Shown piece by piece: positions 24,201 through 32,308 of a stretch of DNA of 39,289 nt; the first letter of the stretch is position 1, and each line of letters starts with the position of its first letter. Made by a program: the position numbers and the translations under genes. This stretch comes from Streptomyces sparsogenes (GTDB lineage Bacteria > Actinomycetota > Actinomycetes > Streptomycetales > Streptomycetaceae), in assembly GCF_001704635.1 (NCBI RefSeq), contig NZ_MAXF01000092.1, positions 1-39,289 of the forward strand, in the 5' to 3' direction. Under the pieces are notes generated by a model. That model was not told the DNA's origin. It did not search any database and saw nothing but the letters and a program-made list of their open reading frames with translations.

Positions 24201-24738
24201 TCGTCATCCGATGCCGGTCGATGAAGGGGCGGATGCCGCGCACCTCCACCGCCGTGAGCCACTGGAGCCTGAGCTGCTCCGCCCCGCCCGGCTGGTTGCG
24301 CAGCGCGGCCCGGCGGTGGGCGGCCGGCCAGTGGCCGGCCGTGAGCGCCGCGACCGTGGCCGCCGAGCCGGCCGCCGCCGCGGTCACGCCCGCGCCCAGC
24401 GCCGCCCCCACCGAGGTGCCGAACGAGAGGTCCGCGCCGAAGGCCGCGGCCGCCGCGACCGCCGTGGCCAGCATCGGCGCGCGCAACCGCCGGCGCGTCA
24501 GCCGGGACGACAGCGGCCGGCTGTCCGCCTCCGACTCCTCCAGCGCCCGCAGATACGCCCCGTACTCCTCGCCGGCGGTCGCCGCCATGGAATCCAGCGC
24601 GGCCCGCGCGCGGCCGAGCAGCATCCCGCCGTGCGTCCGCCCCCCGGAGCGGCGCACCTCCTCCTCCACGGCGCGCGCGAGCAGCCGCTCGATCTCCGCA
24701 CGATGGCCGTCCCGCAACGCGGTCGGTGAACCCGGCAT
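21283..24738 (-). CDS. STAND ATPase with TPR repeats (NB-ARC-like)
   Basis: A 1151-residue signal-transduction ATPase. The N-terminal 180 residues contain a helical region and two hydrophobic segments (MLATAVAAAAAFGADLSFG, then AALGAGVTAAAAGSAATVAAL) that may anchor it in the membrane. A low-complexity linker (repeated GAGSGAG) spans about 195-230. The NTPase has the P-loop GPPGAGRT near 296 (Arg replaces the usual Lys), VAIVLDDASD as Walker B and LVLVTSRDPLALP as the sensor/NB-ARC motif. A winged-helix region (RLHDLVRGFAHGRL) and at least seven TPR units (for example AWAHFQLGQACLRMGEVPRAE) follow. The tail is Pro/Gly-rich repeats. Probably a switch that oligomerises on an unknown signal; no effector domain is visible. 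Confidence 0.85.
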   Translation of the reverse strand: MPGSPTALRDGHRAEIERLLARAVEEEVRRSGGRTHGGMLLGRARAALDSMAATAGEEYGAYLRALEESEADSRPLSSRLTRRRLRAPMLATAVAAAAAFGADLSFGTSVGAALGAGVTAAAAGSAATVAALTAGHWPAAHRRAALRNQPGGAEQLRLQWLTAVEVRGIRPFIDRHRMTTAATRGGGADRRSGSGAGSGAGAGAGSGAGSGAGSSGRGGGGRAGSGVRAGQAPRLRGADRSQAARRRSVLEQSFGHLPEADGPFAGRRAQLTQIAQWVRQARASTETRPTVVLLEGPPGAGRTMLAVRAAHHLRDQFRGACLVDLRGDSPDQPPLATRDALLHLLNRLGAPREQLLFRERSAQGQHVGRLAELYHQHLTGLPVAIVLDDASDAEQVRTLIPERSDSLVLVTSRDPLALPPDLAAWVHRLEVGPLDQPGAEELLRAFAEEPAGAGPYDGQSVERIAELCGRLPLALRVAGSSLGARTPDALVTALGAYGPVGPVERALWLRYTDQTEDARRLLRRLALAGRASLGAAAAAALLETDAREAARHLDALARAGLIQHVRGSRYRLHDLVRGFAHGRLMDEEEPVRRTAAQERLIRSYAELADSVIRMVDGKTSTRADVFTRGAAGGHGFTSLDAALRWLDDESSFITAALRHAEGVDQSAVLHLLGALCDYCLLRGDLYRLGEISELTQAVDQGLLMRSVQWRTGIAARQLGELDQARTTLSSVVDLYFEARHEAGAARALCSLGITLHHQGNLTEAAAKLTEAMELQAAGELRADRAWTMHALAAVERDRGRLASALELLDTALELHRESESVHGQAWAHFQLGQACLRMGEVPRAERELREALEAYGRTQDQRGDAWALTQLARARLVAGEASAAVDGLRQALSRHRENEDARGEAWTLYHLGQALEERGDHDSALRDLERARTMFSRMRDVYGLACARHHAARVTRDLRAARTGSLRNSGFARQLLQDARQDFRRVGVAHGEAWSCVELAVIDAGNGRASQALDLVAEAAELFAGYGDRRGESWARFLRCTLLPFASAGGSVVGTAVAQEELAELLGELRAADWAGDARLEGCAEAFALVLERGVEPETGWQAWQLGMVPSRHAREVMAVLPTAPGPRDTPGGPDAPGGLNAPGDRGDQPG

Positions 24739-24855
24739 CCTCGTCCCCCTCCTGCCGGCGCCAAGCCTGCCAACGCCAAGTGTTCCGTTTCTGGCTCATT
24801 TCCGGCAGGCCTGTGGATAACTCGCGCTCGCCCCGAGTTGAGGGAGGATGGGGGC

Positions 24856-26889
24856 ATGCCGAACCGTCTGGCGCACGAGACATCCCCGTACCTCCTCCAG
24901 CACGCGGACAATCCGGTCGACTGGCGGCCGTGGTCCGACGAGGCGTTCGAGGAGGCCCGCCGCCGGGGCGTGCCCGTGCTGCTGAGCGTCGGGTATTCGA
25001 GCTGCCATTGGTGCCATGTCATGGCGCGCGAATCCTTCGAGGACGAGGCGACCGCCGAGTATCTGAACGCGCACTTCGTGTCCGTGAAGGTCGACCGCGA
25101 GGAGCGGCCGGACGTCGACGCCGTCTATATGGAGGCCGTGCAGGCCGCCACCGGCCAGGGCGGCTGGCCCATGACGGTCTTCCTCACCCCCGACGCCGAG
25201 CCGTTCTACTTCGGCACCTACTTCCCGCCGGCGCCGCGCCACGGCATGCCGTCCTTCCGCCAGGTGCTGGAGGGCGTCCGGGCCGCCTGGGCGGACCGGC
25301 GCGAGGAGGTGCGGGACGTGGCCGGGCGCATCGTGCGGGACTTGGCCGAGCGCAGCGGGGCCTCCCTCGCGTACGGGTCCGCGCGGCCGCCGGAAGCCGA
25401 GGACCTGCACTCCGCGCTGATGGCGCTGACCCGCGAATTCGACGCCGTGCACGGCGGTTTCGGGGGCGCGCCGAAGTTCCCGCCGTCCATGGTGCTGGAG
25501 TTCCTGCTGCGGCACCACGCCCGCACCGGCTCCAAGGCCGCGCTCCAGATGGTGCAGGCCACCTGCGAGGCGATGGCCCGCGGCGGCATCTACGACCAGC
25601 TCGGCGGGGGATTCGCGCGCTACGCGGTCGACGCGACGTGGACCGTGCCGCACTTCGAGAAGATGCTGTATGATAATGCGCTTCTGTGCCGCGTCTACGC
25701 TCATCTGTGGCGGGCCACCGGCTCGGATCTGGCGCGCCGTGTCGCCCTGGAGACCGCCGAGTTCCTGGTCCGCGAGCTGCGCACCGAGCAGGGCGGGTTC
25801 GCCTCGGCCCTCGACGCCGACAGCGACGACGGCGAGGGCGGCCACGCGGAGGGCGCGTACTACGTCTGGACCCCCGAGCAGCTGCGCGAGGCGCTGGGGG
25901 AGCGGGACGCCGAGCTCGCCGCCGAGCACTTCGGCGTGACCGAGGAAGGCACCTTCGAGCGGGGCTCCTCCGTGCTGAGGCTCCCCGACCGCGAGGGGCT
26001 GGCCGACGCCGAGCGCGTCGCCTCCGTACGGGAGCGGCTGCTGGCGGCCCGTGAGCTGAGGCCGCGCCCGGGCCGCGACGACAAGGTCGTCGCCGGGTGG
26101 AACGGCCTGGCGATCGCGGCACTCGCCGAGACCGGGGCGTACTTCGACCGCCCCGACCTCGTCGACGCCGCGGCCGCGGCCGCCGACCTGCTGGTGCGCG
26201 TCCACCTCGACGACAGCGGGCGGCTCGCCCGCACCTCGCTGGACGGCACGGCCGGGTCCCACGCGGGCGTCCTGGAGGACTACGCGGATGTCGCCGAGGG
26301 CTTCCTCGCGCTGTCCTCCGTCACCGGCGAGGGCGCGTGGGTGGACCTCGCGGGGCTGCTGCTGGACGCGGTCATGCGCCGCTTCGCGGCCGGGGACGGC
26401 ACGCTGTACGACACCGCCGACGACGCCGAGCAGCTCATCCGCCGCCCCCAGGACCCGACGGACAACGCCGCGCCCTCGGGCTGGACGGCCGCGGCCGGGG
26501 CGCTGCTGTCGTACGCGGCCGTCACCGGCGAGGACCGCCCCCGGGAGGTGGCGGAGCGCGCGCTGGGGGTGGTGCGGGCGCTCGCCGGGCGCGCGCCGCG
26601 GTTCATCGGGTGGGGCCTGGCGGTGGCCGAGGCGCTGCTGGACGGGCCGCGCGAGGTGGCCGTCGTCGGGCACGACGGCGACCCGGCGACCCGCGCCCTG
26701 CACCGGGCCGCCCTCCTGGGCACCGCGCCCGGCGCGGTGGTCGCGGTCGGCGAGCCCGGCTCGCGGGAGGTGCCGCTGCTGCTGGACCGCCCGCTGCTGG
26801 AGGGCCGGCCGGCGGCGTATGTGTGCCGCCGGTTCACCTGCGACGCGCCTACGGCGGACGCGGGGGCGCTGGCCGGAAAGCTGGGGTGA
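24856..26889 (+). CDS. DUF255 thioredoxin-fold protein (YyaL/SPATA20 family)
   Basis: A 677-residue protein. The N-terminal thioredoxin-like DUF255 domain starts MPNRLAHETSPYLLQHADNP and holds SSCHWCHVMARESFED, with two cysteines in a CxxC arrangement. WPMTVFLTPDAEPFYFGTYFPP follows. The rest is an (alpha/alpha)6-barrel like that of N-acylglucosamine 2-epimerases and glycoside hydrolases (GGGFARYAVDATWTVPHFEKMLYDN). The activity is uncharacterised; a role in redox or sugar metabolism is inferred. AGGGAGG at 24841-24847 sets the ATG at 24856. It is divergent from the STAND gene across 117 bp. Family-wide length is matched. Confidence 0.92.
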   Translation: MPNRLAHETSPYLLQHADNPVDWRPWSDEAFEEARRRGVPVLLSVGYSSCHWCHVMARESFEDEATAEYLNAHFVSVKVDREERPDVDAVYMEAVQAATGQGGWPMTVFLTPDAEPFYFGTYFPPAPRHGMPSFRQVLEGVRAAWADRREEVRDVAGRIVRDLAERSGASLAYGSARPPEAEDLHSALMALTREFDAVHGGFGGAPKFPPSMVLEFLLRHHARTGSKAALQMVQATCEAMARGGIYDQLGGGFARYAVDATWTVPHFEKMLYDNALLCRVYAHLWRATGSDLARRVALETAEFLVRELRTEQGGFASALDADSDDGEGGHAEGAYYVWTPEQLREALGERDAELAAEHFGVTEEGTFERGSSVLRLPDREGLADAERVASVRERLLAARELRPRPGRDDKVVAGWNGLAIAALAETGAYFDRPDLVDAAAAAADLLVRVHLDDSGRLARTSLDGTAGSHAGVLEDYADVAEGFLALSSVTGEGAWVDLAGLLLDAVMRRFAAGDGTLYDTADDAEQLIRRPQDPTDNAAPSGWTAAAGALLSYAAVTGEDRPREVAERALGVVRALAGRAPRFIGWGLAVAEALLDGPREVAVVGHDGDPATRALHRAALLGTAPGAVVAVGEPGSREVPLLLDRPLLEGRPAAYVCRRFTCDAPTADAGALAGKLG

Positions 26890-26976
26890 CGACAGGCCCT
26901 GCGGACCGGCCCCGGCTTGACCGGGTCATGAGCGGGGCCGTCTACGGTCGGGTGCATCGCCGATGGAGGAGCGCCG

Positions 26977-27990
26977 ATGCCCGTTCCCGCCGTGCACCGC
27001 GAGGTGCGTCTCGCCGTCCGCCCGCGTCCCGCGCGACCGCTCAGTGTCGATCACTTCGAGGTCGTCGAGTTCCCGGTGCCCGAGCCGGGACCCGGTCAGC
27101 TGCTGGTGCGCAACCGGGTCATGGCCGTGACCGCCGTGATGCGCACCCTGATGAACAGCGAGGCCGATCTGTTCATGCCGCCCTATGTGGCGGGCGAGGC
27201 GCTGTGGGGCCTGGCCGTCGGCGAGGTGGTCGCCGCGCCGGGCGGTGGCGCGGAGGCCGGCGAGCTGGTCGAGCACCGGTTCGGCTGGCGCGAGTACGCG
27301 GTGGTGGACGCCGCCGAGGCGCACCGGCTCGACCCGGAGGCGCTGCCGGACCCGGCCGCGCATCTGTCGCAGGGCCCCAGCGCCTGGATGGGTGTCGTAC
27401 GGGGCGCCGAGGTGCGGTCCGGGGACACGGTGTTCGTGACGGGGGCCGCGGGCGGGGTGGGCTCGCTCGCGGGCCAGATCGCCCGGCTACGGGGCGCGAA
27501 GCGGGTCATCGGCAGCACCGGCTCGCCGCGCAAGGCCGAGGTGCTGACCAGGGAGCTCGGCTACGACGCGGTCGTGCTGCGGGGCGCCGGGCCGATCGAG
27601 GAGCAGCTGCGCGAGGCCGCCCCCGACGGCCTGGACGCGGTCTTCGACAACGTCGGCGGCGAGCAGCTGCGGGCCGCGCTGGCCCTGGCCCGCCGGGGCG
27701 CCCGGTTCGCGATCGTCGGGGCGCTGTCCGGGCAGGCCACGGGCGCCGCGACGGCCCCGGTGGAGATCGACACGGTCGCGCTGACCGCCCGCGGGATCAC
27801 GCTGCGGGGCATCGCGCTGTACGACCACATGGACGTGATCCCCGAGTGGACGGCGGAGTTCGGCCGCGGGCTGCGGGCCGGGACGCTCACCTTCCCCCAC
27901 GTCCGACTGTCGGGCATCGAGCGGGCGCCGCGCGCGCTGTGCGAGCTGCTGGAGGGGCGGCACGTGGGGGCTGTGCTGGTGGACCTGTGA
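26977..27990 (+). CDS. Zinc-independent MDR NADP-dependent oxidoreductase
   Basis: A 337-residue medium-chain dehydrogenase/reductase of the leukotriene B4 dehydrogenase/prostaglandin reductase group. The N-terminal GroES-like domain begins PVPAVHREVRLAVRPRP. VFVTGAAGGVGSLAGQIARLRGAKRVIGSTGS is the Rossmann nucleotide loop, with Ser/Lys downstream suiting NADP(H). The catalytic-zinc cysteine and histidine are absent. It likely reduces alpha,beta-unsaturated carbonyls. The RBS GGAGGAGC lies 8 bp before the ATG. The neighbour on the right is a converging TetR gene, which might regulate it, although no shared promoter exists. Confidence 0.9.
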   Translation: MPVPAVHREVRLAVRPRPARPLSVDHFEVVEFPVPEPGPGQLLVRNRVMAVTAVMRTLMNSEADLFMPPYVAGEALWGLAVGEVVAAPGGGAEAGELVEHRFGWREYAVVDAAEAHRLDPEALPDPAAHLSQGPSAWMGVVRGAEVRSGDTVFVTGAAGGVGSLAGQIARLRGAKRVIGSTGSPRKAEVLTRELGYDAVVLRGAGPIEEQLREAAPDGLDAVFDNVGGEQLRAALALARRGARFAIVGALSGQATGAATAPVEIDTVALTARGITLRGIALYDHMDVIPEWTAEFGRGLRAGTLTFPHVRLSGIERAPRALCELLEGRHVGAVLVDL

Positions 27991-28066
27991 GCCCGGCGGA
28001 ACCCGGTCGCTTCCAGGTCCTTCACGCGGGCTGAGAGGGCCGGTCACAGGCCGTTCACAGGGCCGT

Positions 28067-28702
28067 TCACAGGGTCAGGCCGCGGGCCAGGATCTCCAGG
28101 GCGCGGTCGATGTGCTTCTCCATGTCCTCCAGCCGGCCGTCCTCCGCCCGACCGTCCTCGAACCAGAAGAAGATCGCCTCCCGCAGCGCCCCGAGCACGG
28201 CCGCCACGACCACCCGCACCTCGAAGTCGTCCGGGGCCCGACCGCTGCGCTCGGCCAGGACCTCGCCCAGCAGCTCGCCGGTGCCGGCCAGGCTCTCGCC
28301 CATCCGCGCGCGCAGCGCGGGGACCTGCCGGATCAGCCTGAGCCGGGTCAGCATCTCCTCGTGCCCGTCGTCGGCGTACTGGTGCATCAGGCCGACCAGG
28401 GCGTGGCGCAGGGAGGTCACCGGCGGCTCGTCCAGGGGGCGTTCGCGCAGCGCCGCCACCACGAACGGGTCGTACTCGTCGGTGAGGACGATGTCCTCCT
28501 TGGTGGGGAAGTAGCGGAAGACCGTGCTGGGGGAGACGTCGGCGGCCTCCGCGATCTGGTCCACGGGGGTGGCGTCGTACCCCTGCTCCTCGAACAGCCG
28601 GTGCGCGGCGCCGCGGATCGCCCGCCGGGTCTGGATCTTCTTGCGCTCACGCAGTCCGAGCTTGGGTGGGGCCGAGGGGGCGGTACGTGCCATGGCTCTC
28701 AT
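28067..28702 (-). CDS. TetR-family transcriptional regulator
   Basis: A 211-residue TetR regulator. The N-terminal helix-turn-helix is ATPVDQIAEAADVSPSTVFRYFPTKEDIV, preceded by RAIRGAAHRLFEEQGYD. The rest is a helical ligand-binding domain of the usual length. Two starts are possible, ATG at 28702 or at 28693. The C-terminus ends ILARGLTL. It converges with the oxidoreductase; between the two stops three near copies of GGCCGTTCACAG (28036-28072) form a small tandem repeat. Ligand unknown. Confidence 0.9.
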   Translation of the reverse strand: MRAMARTAPSAPPKLGLRERKKIQTRRAIRGAAHRLFEEQGYDATPVDQIAEAADVSPSTVFRYFPTKEDIVLTDEYDPFVVAALRERPLDEPPVTSLRHALVGLMHQYADDGHEEMLTRLRLIRQVPALRARMGESLAGTGELLGEVLAERSGRAPDDFEVRVVVAAVLGALREAIFFWFEDGRAEDGRLEDMEKHIDRALEILARGLTL

Positions 28703-28744
28703 TGTCGGGCATCGGTGTGCCGTGGGGCCATGGTGCCGACGGCG

Positions 28745-29458
28745 TCAGCCGTGCTGGTAGGCCACCAGCGAGATGCCCACATAGTGGACGACGAAGGCGG
28801 CCAGCGTGAAGGAGTGGAACACCTCGTGGAAGCCGAACCAGCGCGGTGAGGGGTTGGGGCGCTTGGTGCCGTAGATCACCGCGCCCACGCTGTAGAGCAG
28901 CCCGCCCACGACGATGAGCGTCATGACGGCGACGCCGCCCGTGTGCAGGAAGTCGGGCAGGAAGAAGATCGCGGCCCAGCCCAGCGCGATGTAGCAGGGG
29001 GTGTAGAGCCAGCGCGGGGCGCCGACCCAGAAGACCCGGAAGGCGATCCCGGCCAGCGCCCCCGCCCACACCAGCCACAGCAGGAGTTCCTGCTTGCCGT
29101 CGGGCAGAAGCAGCAGGGTGAAGGGGGTATAGGTGCCGGCGATGATCAGGAAGATATTGGCGTGGTCCAGGCGGCGCAGCACGGCCGTGGCGCGCGGGCC
29201 CCAGTTCCCCCGGTGGTAGAGGGCGCTGACGCCGAACAGCGCGCAGGCGGTGAGGGTGTAGATCGCGCAGGCCAGTCGCCCGCGGGGGCTGGAGGCGAGG
29301 GCGGTGAGGACCACGCCGGCGATGAGCGCGGCGGGGAACATACCGGCGTGCAGCCACCCTCGCAGCCGTGGCTTGAGGGGGACCGGCGGAGCAGCTGGGG
29401 GCTCTGGCGCGGGGGCGACCGGAGCGTCAACGGCGGGGTCGGGCGCAGCGGCAGTCAT
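28745..29458 (-). CDS. Hemolysin III / adiponectin-receptor-like membrane protein
   Basis: A 237-residue seven-helix membrane protein of the hemolysin III (HlyIII/YqfA, PAQR) family. The metal-binding pattern is present: SALYHRGNWGP (S and H), DHANIFLIIAGTYTPF (D/H) and FHEVFHSFTLAAFVVHYVGI (the H-H pair). Members are thought to be lipid-modifying or ceramidase-like hydrolases rather than true hemolysins. The N-terminal 30 residues are Pro/Ala-rich. The start is uncertain: 29458 (MTAAAPD) is preferred, with an alternative at 29467. From memory it sits beside pckA in S. coelicolor as well. Confidence 0.9.
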   Translation of the reverse strand: MTAAAPDPAVDAPVAPAPEPPAAPPVPLKPRLRGWLHAGMFPAALIAGVVLTALASSPRGRLACAIYTLTACALFGVSALYHRGNWGPRATAVLRRLDHANIFLIIAGTYTPFTLLLLPDGKQELLLWLVWAGALAGIAFRVFWVGAPRWLYTPCYIALGWAAIFFLPDFLHTGGVAVMTLIVVGGLLYSVGAVIYGTKRPNPSPRWFGFHEVFHSFTLAAFVVHYVGISLVAYQHG

Positions 29459-29685
29459 GGCGCACATGCTACCTACGCGACCGTAAGTTACCCCTCTGTT
29501 CCGAGTGGTGATGGTCACCCTGCGCCCACTGGACAGAATGCCCGCGCCGTCGGATGATCAAATGAGCGCGGTCGGCACCGGATGAGCTGAGCATCCGGGT
29601 CGCAGCCCCCAAGGGGTAGCTGTCTCCATAAACGGAATATGCGGGTATGAGTGCACATACCTGCCGCAAACCCTCAATCAGTGAC

Positions 29686-29706
29686 GCCGGACCGGTGCGG
29701 TCCGGC
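29686..29706 (+). promoter_or_regulatory. Hairpin in the pckA leader
   Basis: GCCGGACCG and CGGTCCGGC form a perfect 9-bp stem with a GTG loop, ending 14 bp before the GTG start of pckA. The Shine-Dalgarno GGATGGAG (29708-29715) lies just outside the stem, so the hairpin could affect ribosome access or mRNA stability. The upstream 250 bp (29468-29720) hold an AT-richer stretch near 29620-29650, likely promoter territory, but no clear box. Confidence 0.45.
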
Positions 29707-29720
29707 GGGATGGAGCGATC

Positions 29721-31550
29721 GTGGCCCCCAGCAATGTGGCTTCCTCAACCACCGCAGCCCCCACCAACCACCAGGAGCTGCTCTCCTGGGTCGGCGAGAT
29801 CGCCGAGCTCACCCAGCCGGACAGGGTGGTGTGGTGCGACGGCTCGGAGGCGGAGTACGAGCGACTGTGCGCGGAGCTCGTGGAGAAGGGGACCTTCAAA
29901 CGCCTCGATCCGATCAAGCGGCCCAACTCGTACTACGCGGCCTCGGACCCCTCCGACGTGGCACGCGTCGAGGACCGCACCTTCATATGCTCCGAGCGCG
30001 AGGAGGACGCGGGCCCGACCAACCACTGGAAGTCCCCCGCCGAGATGCGGGAGATCTTCACGGGGGAGCAGGGCATCTTCCGGGGCTCGATGCGCGGCCG
30101 GACCATGTACGTGGTGCCCTTCTGCATGGGCCCGCTCGGCTCGCCGCTGTCCGCGATCGGCGTCGAGATCACCGACTCCGCGTACGTCGCCGTCTCCATG
30201 CGCACCATGACCCGCATGGGCCAGGACGTCCTCGACGTCCTCGGTGACCAGGGCTTCTTCGTCAAGGCCGTGCACACCCTCGGCGCCCCGCTGGAGCCCG
30301 GCCAGGCCGATGTGCCGTGGCCGTGCAACTCCACCAAGTACATCTCCCACTTCCCCGAGACCCGCGAGATCTGGTCGTACGGCTCCGGCTACGGCGGCAA
30401 CGCGCTGCTCGGCAAGAAGTGCTACGCCCTGCGCATCGCCTCCGTGATGGCCCGTGACGAGGGCTGGCTCGCCGAGCACATGCTGATCCTCAAGCTCACC
30501 CCGCCGCGCGGGGAGGCCAAGTACGTCGCCGCGGCCTTCCCGAGCGCGTGCGGCAAGACCAACCTCGCCATGCTGGAGCCGACCATCCCCGGCTGGACGG
30601 TCGAGACCATCGGCGACGACATCGCCTGGATGCGTTTCGGCGAGGACGGCCGGCTCTACGCGATCAACCCCGAGGCCGGCTTCTTCGGCGTCGCCCCCGG
30701 CACCGGCGAGCACACCAACGCCAACGCCATGAAGACCCTGTGGGGCAACTCGGTCTTCACCAATGTCGCGCTCACCGACGACGGCGACGTGTGGTGGGAG
30801 GGCATGACCGAGGAGGCGCCCGCCCACCTGACCGACTGGAAGGGCAACGACTGGACCCCCGAGTCCGGCACCCCCGCCGCCCACCCCAACGCCCGCTTCA
30901 CCGTGCCCGCCGGGCAGTGCCCGATCATCGCGCCGGAGTGGGAGGACCCCAAGGGCGTGCCGATCTCGGCCATCCTCTTCGGCGGCCGCCGCGCCAGCGC
31001 CGTACCGCTGGTCACCGAGTCCTTCGACTGGCAGCACGGCGTCTTCCTCGGCGCCAACGTGGCCAGCGAGAAGACCGCCGCGGCCGAGGGCAAGGTCGGT
31101 GAGCTGCGCCGCGACCCGTTCGCCATGCTGCCGTTCTGCGGCTACAACATGGGCGACTACATGGCCCACTGGGTGAAGATCGGCAAGACCGCCGACCAGG
31201 CCAAGCTGCCCAAGATCTACTACGTCAACTGGTTCCGCAAGGACGCCGACGGCCGGTTCGTGTGGCCGGGCTTCGGCGAGAACAGCCGCGTGCTCAAGTG
31301 GATCGTCGACCGCCTCGACGGCAAGGCCGACGGCGTCGAGACCCCGATCGGCGTGCTGCCGACCCGCGAGGCGCTGGACACCGAGGGCCTGGACATCGAC
31401 GACGCCGACCTCGACCTGCTGCTGACCGTCGACAAGGAGGTGTGGCGCGAGGAGGCGGCCCTGGTCCCCGACCACCTGCGCACCTTCGGCGACCACACCC
31501 CGCAGGAGATGTGGGACGAGCACCGCGCGCTCGTCGAGCGCCTCGGCTGA
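29721..31550 (+). CDS. pckA: GTP-dependent phosphoenolpyruvate carboxykinase
   Basis: A 609-residue PEP carboxykinase of the GTP class, converting oxaloacetate plus GTP to PEP, CO2 and GDP for gluconeogenesis. Class-specific features are the P-loop FPSACGKTNLAM with the reactive cysteine C277 and lysine K279, the GDDIAWM kinase-2 motif, FGGRRASAVPLV, and WFRKDADGRFVWPGFGENSRVLKWI near the C-terminus. Length is family normal. The start is GTG at 29721; a leader hairpin and SD precede it. Two consecutive hairpins follow the stop. Likely controlled by carbon source, as in relatives. Confidence 0.97.
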   Translation: MAPSNVASSTTAAPTNHQELLSWVGEIAELTQPDRVVWCDGSEAEYERLCAELVEKGTFKRLDPIKRPNSYYAASDPSDVARVEDRTFICSEREEDAGPTNHWKSPAEMREIFTGEQGIFRGSMRGRTMYVVPFCMGPLGSPLSAIGVEITDSAYVAVSMRTMTRMGQDVLDVLGDQGFFVKAVHTLGAPLEPGQADVPWPCNSTKYISHFPETREIWSYGSGYGGNALLGKKCYALRIASVMARDEGWLAEHMLILKLTPPRGEAKYVAAAFPSACGKTNLAMLEPTIPGWTVETIGDDIAWMRFGEDGRLYAINPEAGFFGVAPGTGEHTNANAMKTLWGNSVFTNVALTDDGDVWWEGMTEEAPAHLTDWKGNDWTPESGTPAAHPNARFTVPAGQCPIIAPEWEDPKGVPISAILFGGRRASAVPLVTESFDWQHGVFLGANVASEKTAAAEGKVGELRRDPFAMLPFCGYNMGDYMAHWVKIGKTADQAKLPKIYYVNWFRKDADGRFVWPGFGENSRVLKWIVDRLDGKADGVETPIGVLPTREALDTEGLDIDDADLDLLLTVDKEVWREEAALVPDHLRTFGDHTPQEMWDEHRALVERLG

Positions 31551-31554
31551 GGCG

Positions 31555-31590
31555 ACGTCACCGCCCCGCCGGCCGGTGGGGCGGTGACGT
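31555..31590 (+). terminator. pckA terminator hairpin
   Basis: ACGTCACCGCCCCGCC (31555-31570) pairs with GGTGGGGCGGTGACGT (31575-31590) with a GGCC loop and one G-U pair. It starts four bases after the pckA stop, so it is a strong candidate for terminating pckA. Confidence 0.75.
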
Positions 31591-31591
31591 T

Positions 31592-31653
31592 GCGGTGAGT
31601 ACGAGACAGCGACACGCCGACGGGACGGCGTGTCGCTGTCTCGTACTCACCGC
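31592..31653. repeat. 28-bp-stem extragenic palindrome, copy 1
   Basis: Perfectly complementary arms lie at 31592-31619 and 31626-31653 with an ACGGGA loop; the core is GACAGCGACACGCC. It lies between the converging pckA and XpaC-like genes, four bases from the latter's stop, so it could terminate both. A second copy, with compensated changes, ends this window (39236-39289). Confidence 0.85.
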
Positions 31654-31657
31654 GAAC

Positions 31658-32308
31658 TCAGGTGCCGCGCCCCCGCTCCTCCAGATACCGGGTATGGGTC
31701 CGCTGGCGGCCCGCCTCCGCCTCCCGCAGCGCCGAGGCCATCGCGCCCGCCTCGTCGAACAGCAGCGACAGCTGCCGCTCCAGATGGCGTTCGGGCGGAT
31801 CCGCGCCCGGGGCCAGCCGGGTCCACCAGCGGGTGCGGGCGTAGGTGTCCACGGCCTCGGGCACGTCGTGCCGGACGATCCGCGACAGCGCGTACGTCCC
31901 CTCCGGGTCGAGCAGCAGCGCCTCGCCCGCCGGCTCCGGGTCCAGCAGGGCCGCCAGCAGCCCGTCCAGCTCGGTGAGCCGGCCGGCGGCCGCCGGCGGT
32001 AGCTCGACCTGGGCTAGGGAGGCCCGCAGCCGGGCGAAGTCCTCCCGCAGGGCGTCCAGTTGCCGGGCGGGGTCGGGTAAGTCCGGCGCCGCGGGCCGCT
32101 CGGGCGGCGCGATCAGCGCGCCCGCGCCGTACAGGCCCGCCACCACCACCGGCCAGTAGACGCCCGCCAGACCCGTGAAGGTCAGGGCCAGTCCGGCGAG
32201 GCCCGCCGCGCTTCCGGCGATGTTCTTGCGGGACTCCAGACAGCGCAGGACCGTATGGCGCAGGGCCTTGGGGCGCAGGACCTTGTGCCCCGGGTCATTG
32301 GTAGCCAC
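31658..32308 (-). CDS. XpaC-like membrane protein of the TelA operon
   Basis: A 216-residue protein. A basic N-terminus (KALRHTVLRCLESRKN) is followed by two hydrophobic segments (about 30-75: AGSAAGLAGLALTFTGLAG and YWPVVVAGLYGAGALIA) and a helical cytoplasmic region with a coiled-coil-like LDALREDFARLRASLAQ. A C-terminal helix ends it. In other bacteria telA is paired with xpaC, a small membrane-associated gene; similarity here is by layout and hydrophobicity rather than clear motif. It overlaps the upstream vWA gene by 14 bp. Last gene of the operon. Confidence 0.65.
   Translation of the reverse strand: MATNDPGHKVLRPKALRHTVLRCLESRKNIAGSAAGLAGLALTFTGLAGVYWPVVVAGLYGAGALIAPPERPAAPDLPDPARQLDALREDFARLRASLAQVELPPAAAGRLTELDGLLAALLDPEPAGEALLLDPEGTYALSRIVRHDVPEAVDTYARTRWWTRLAPGADPPERHLERQLSLLFDEAGAMASALREAEAGRQRTHTRYLEERGRGT

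Noticed and set aside
21400..24729. 1109-codon plus-strand ORF opposite the STAND gene
   Set aside because: Arg/Gln/Pro/Gly-rich antisense reading without motifs; the minus-strand protein has a P-loop, Walker B and TPRs.
26097..28034. 645-codon plus-strand ORF overlapping two genes
   Set aside because: Runs through the DUF255 end and the oxidoreductase in a wrong frame; Arg/Gly-rich and without a motif.
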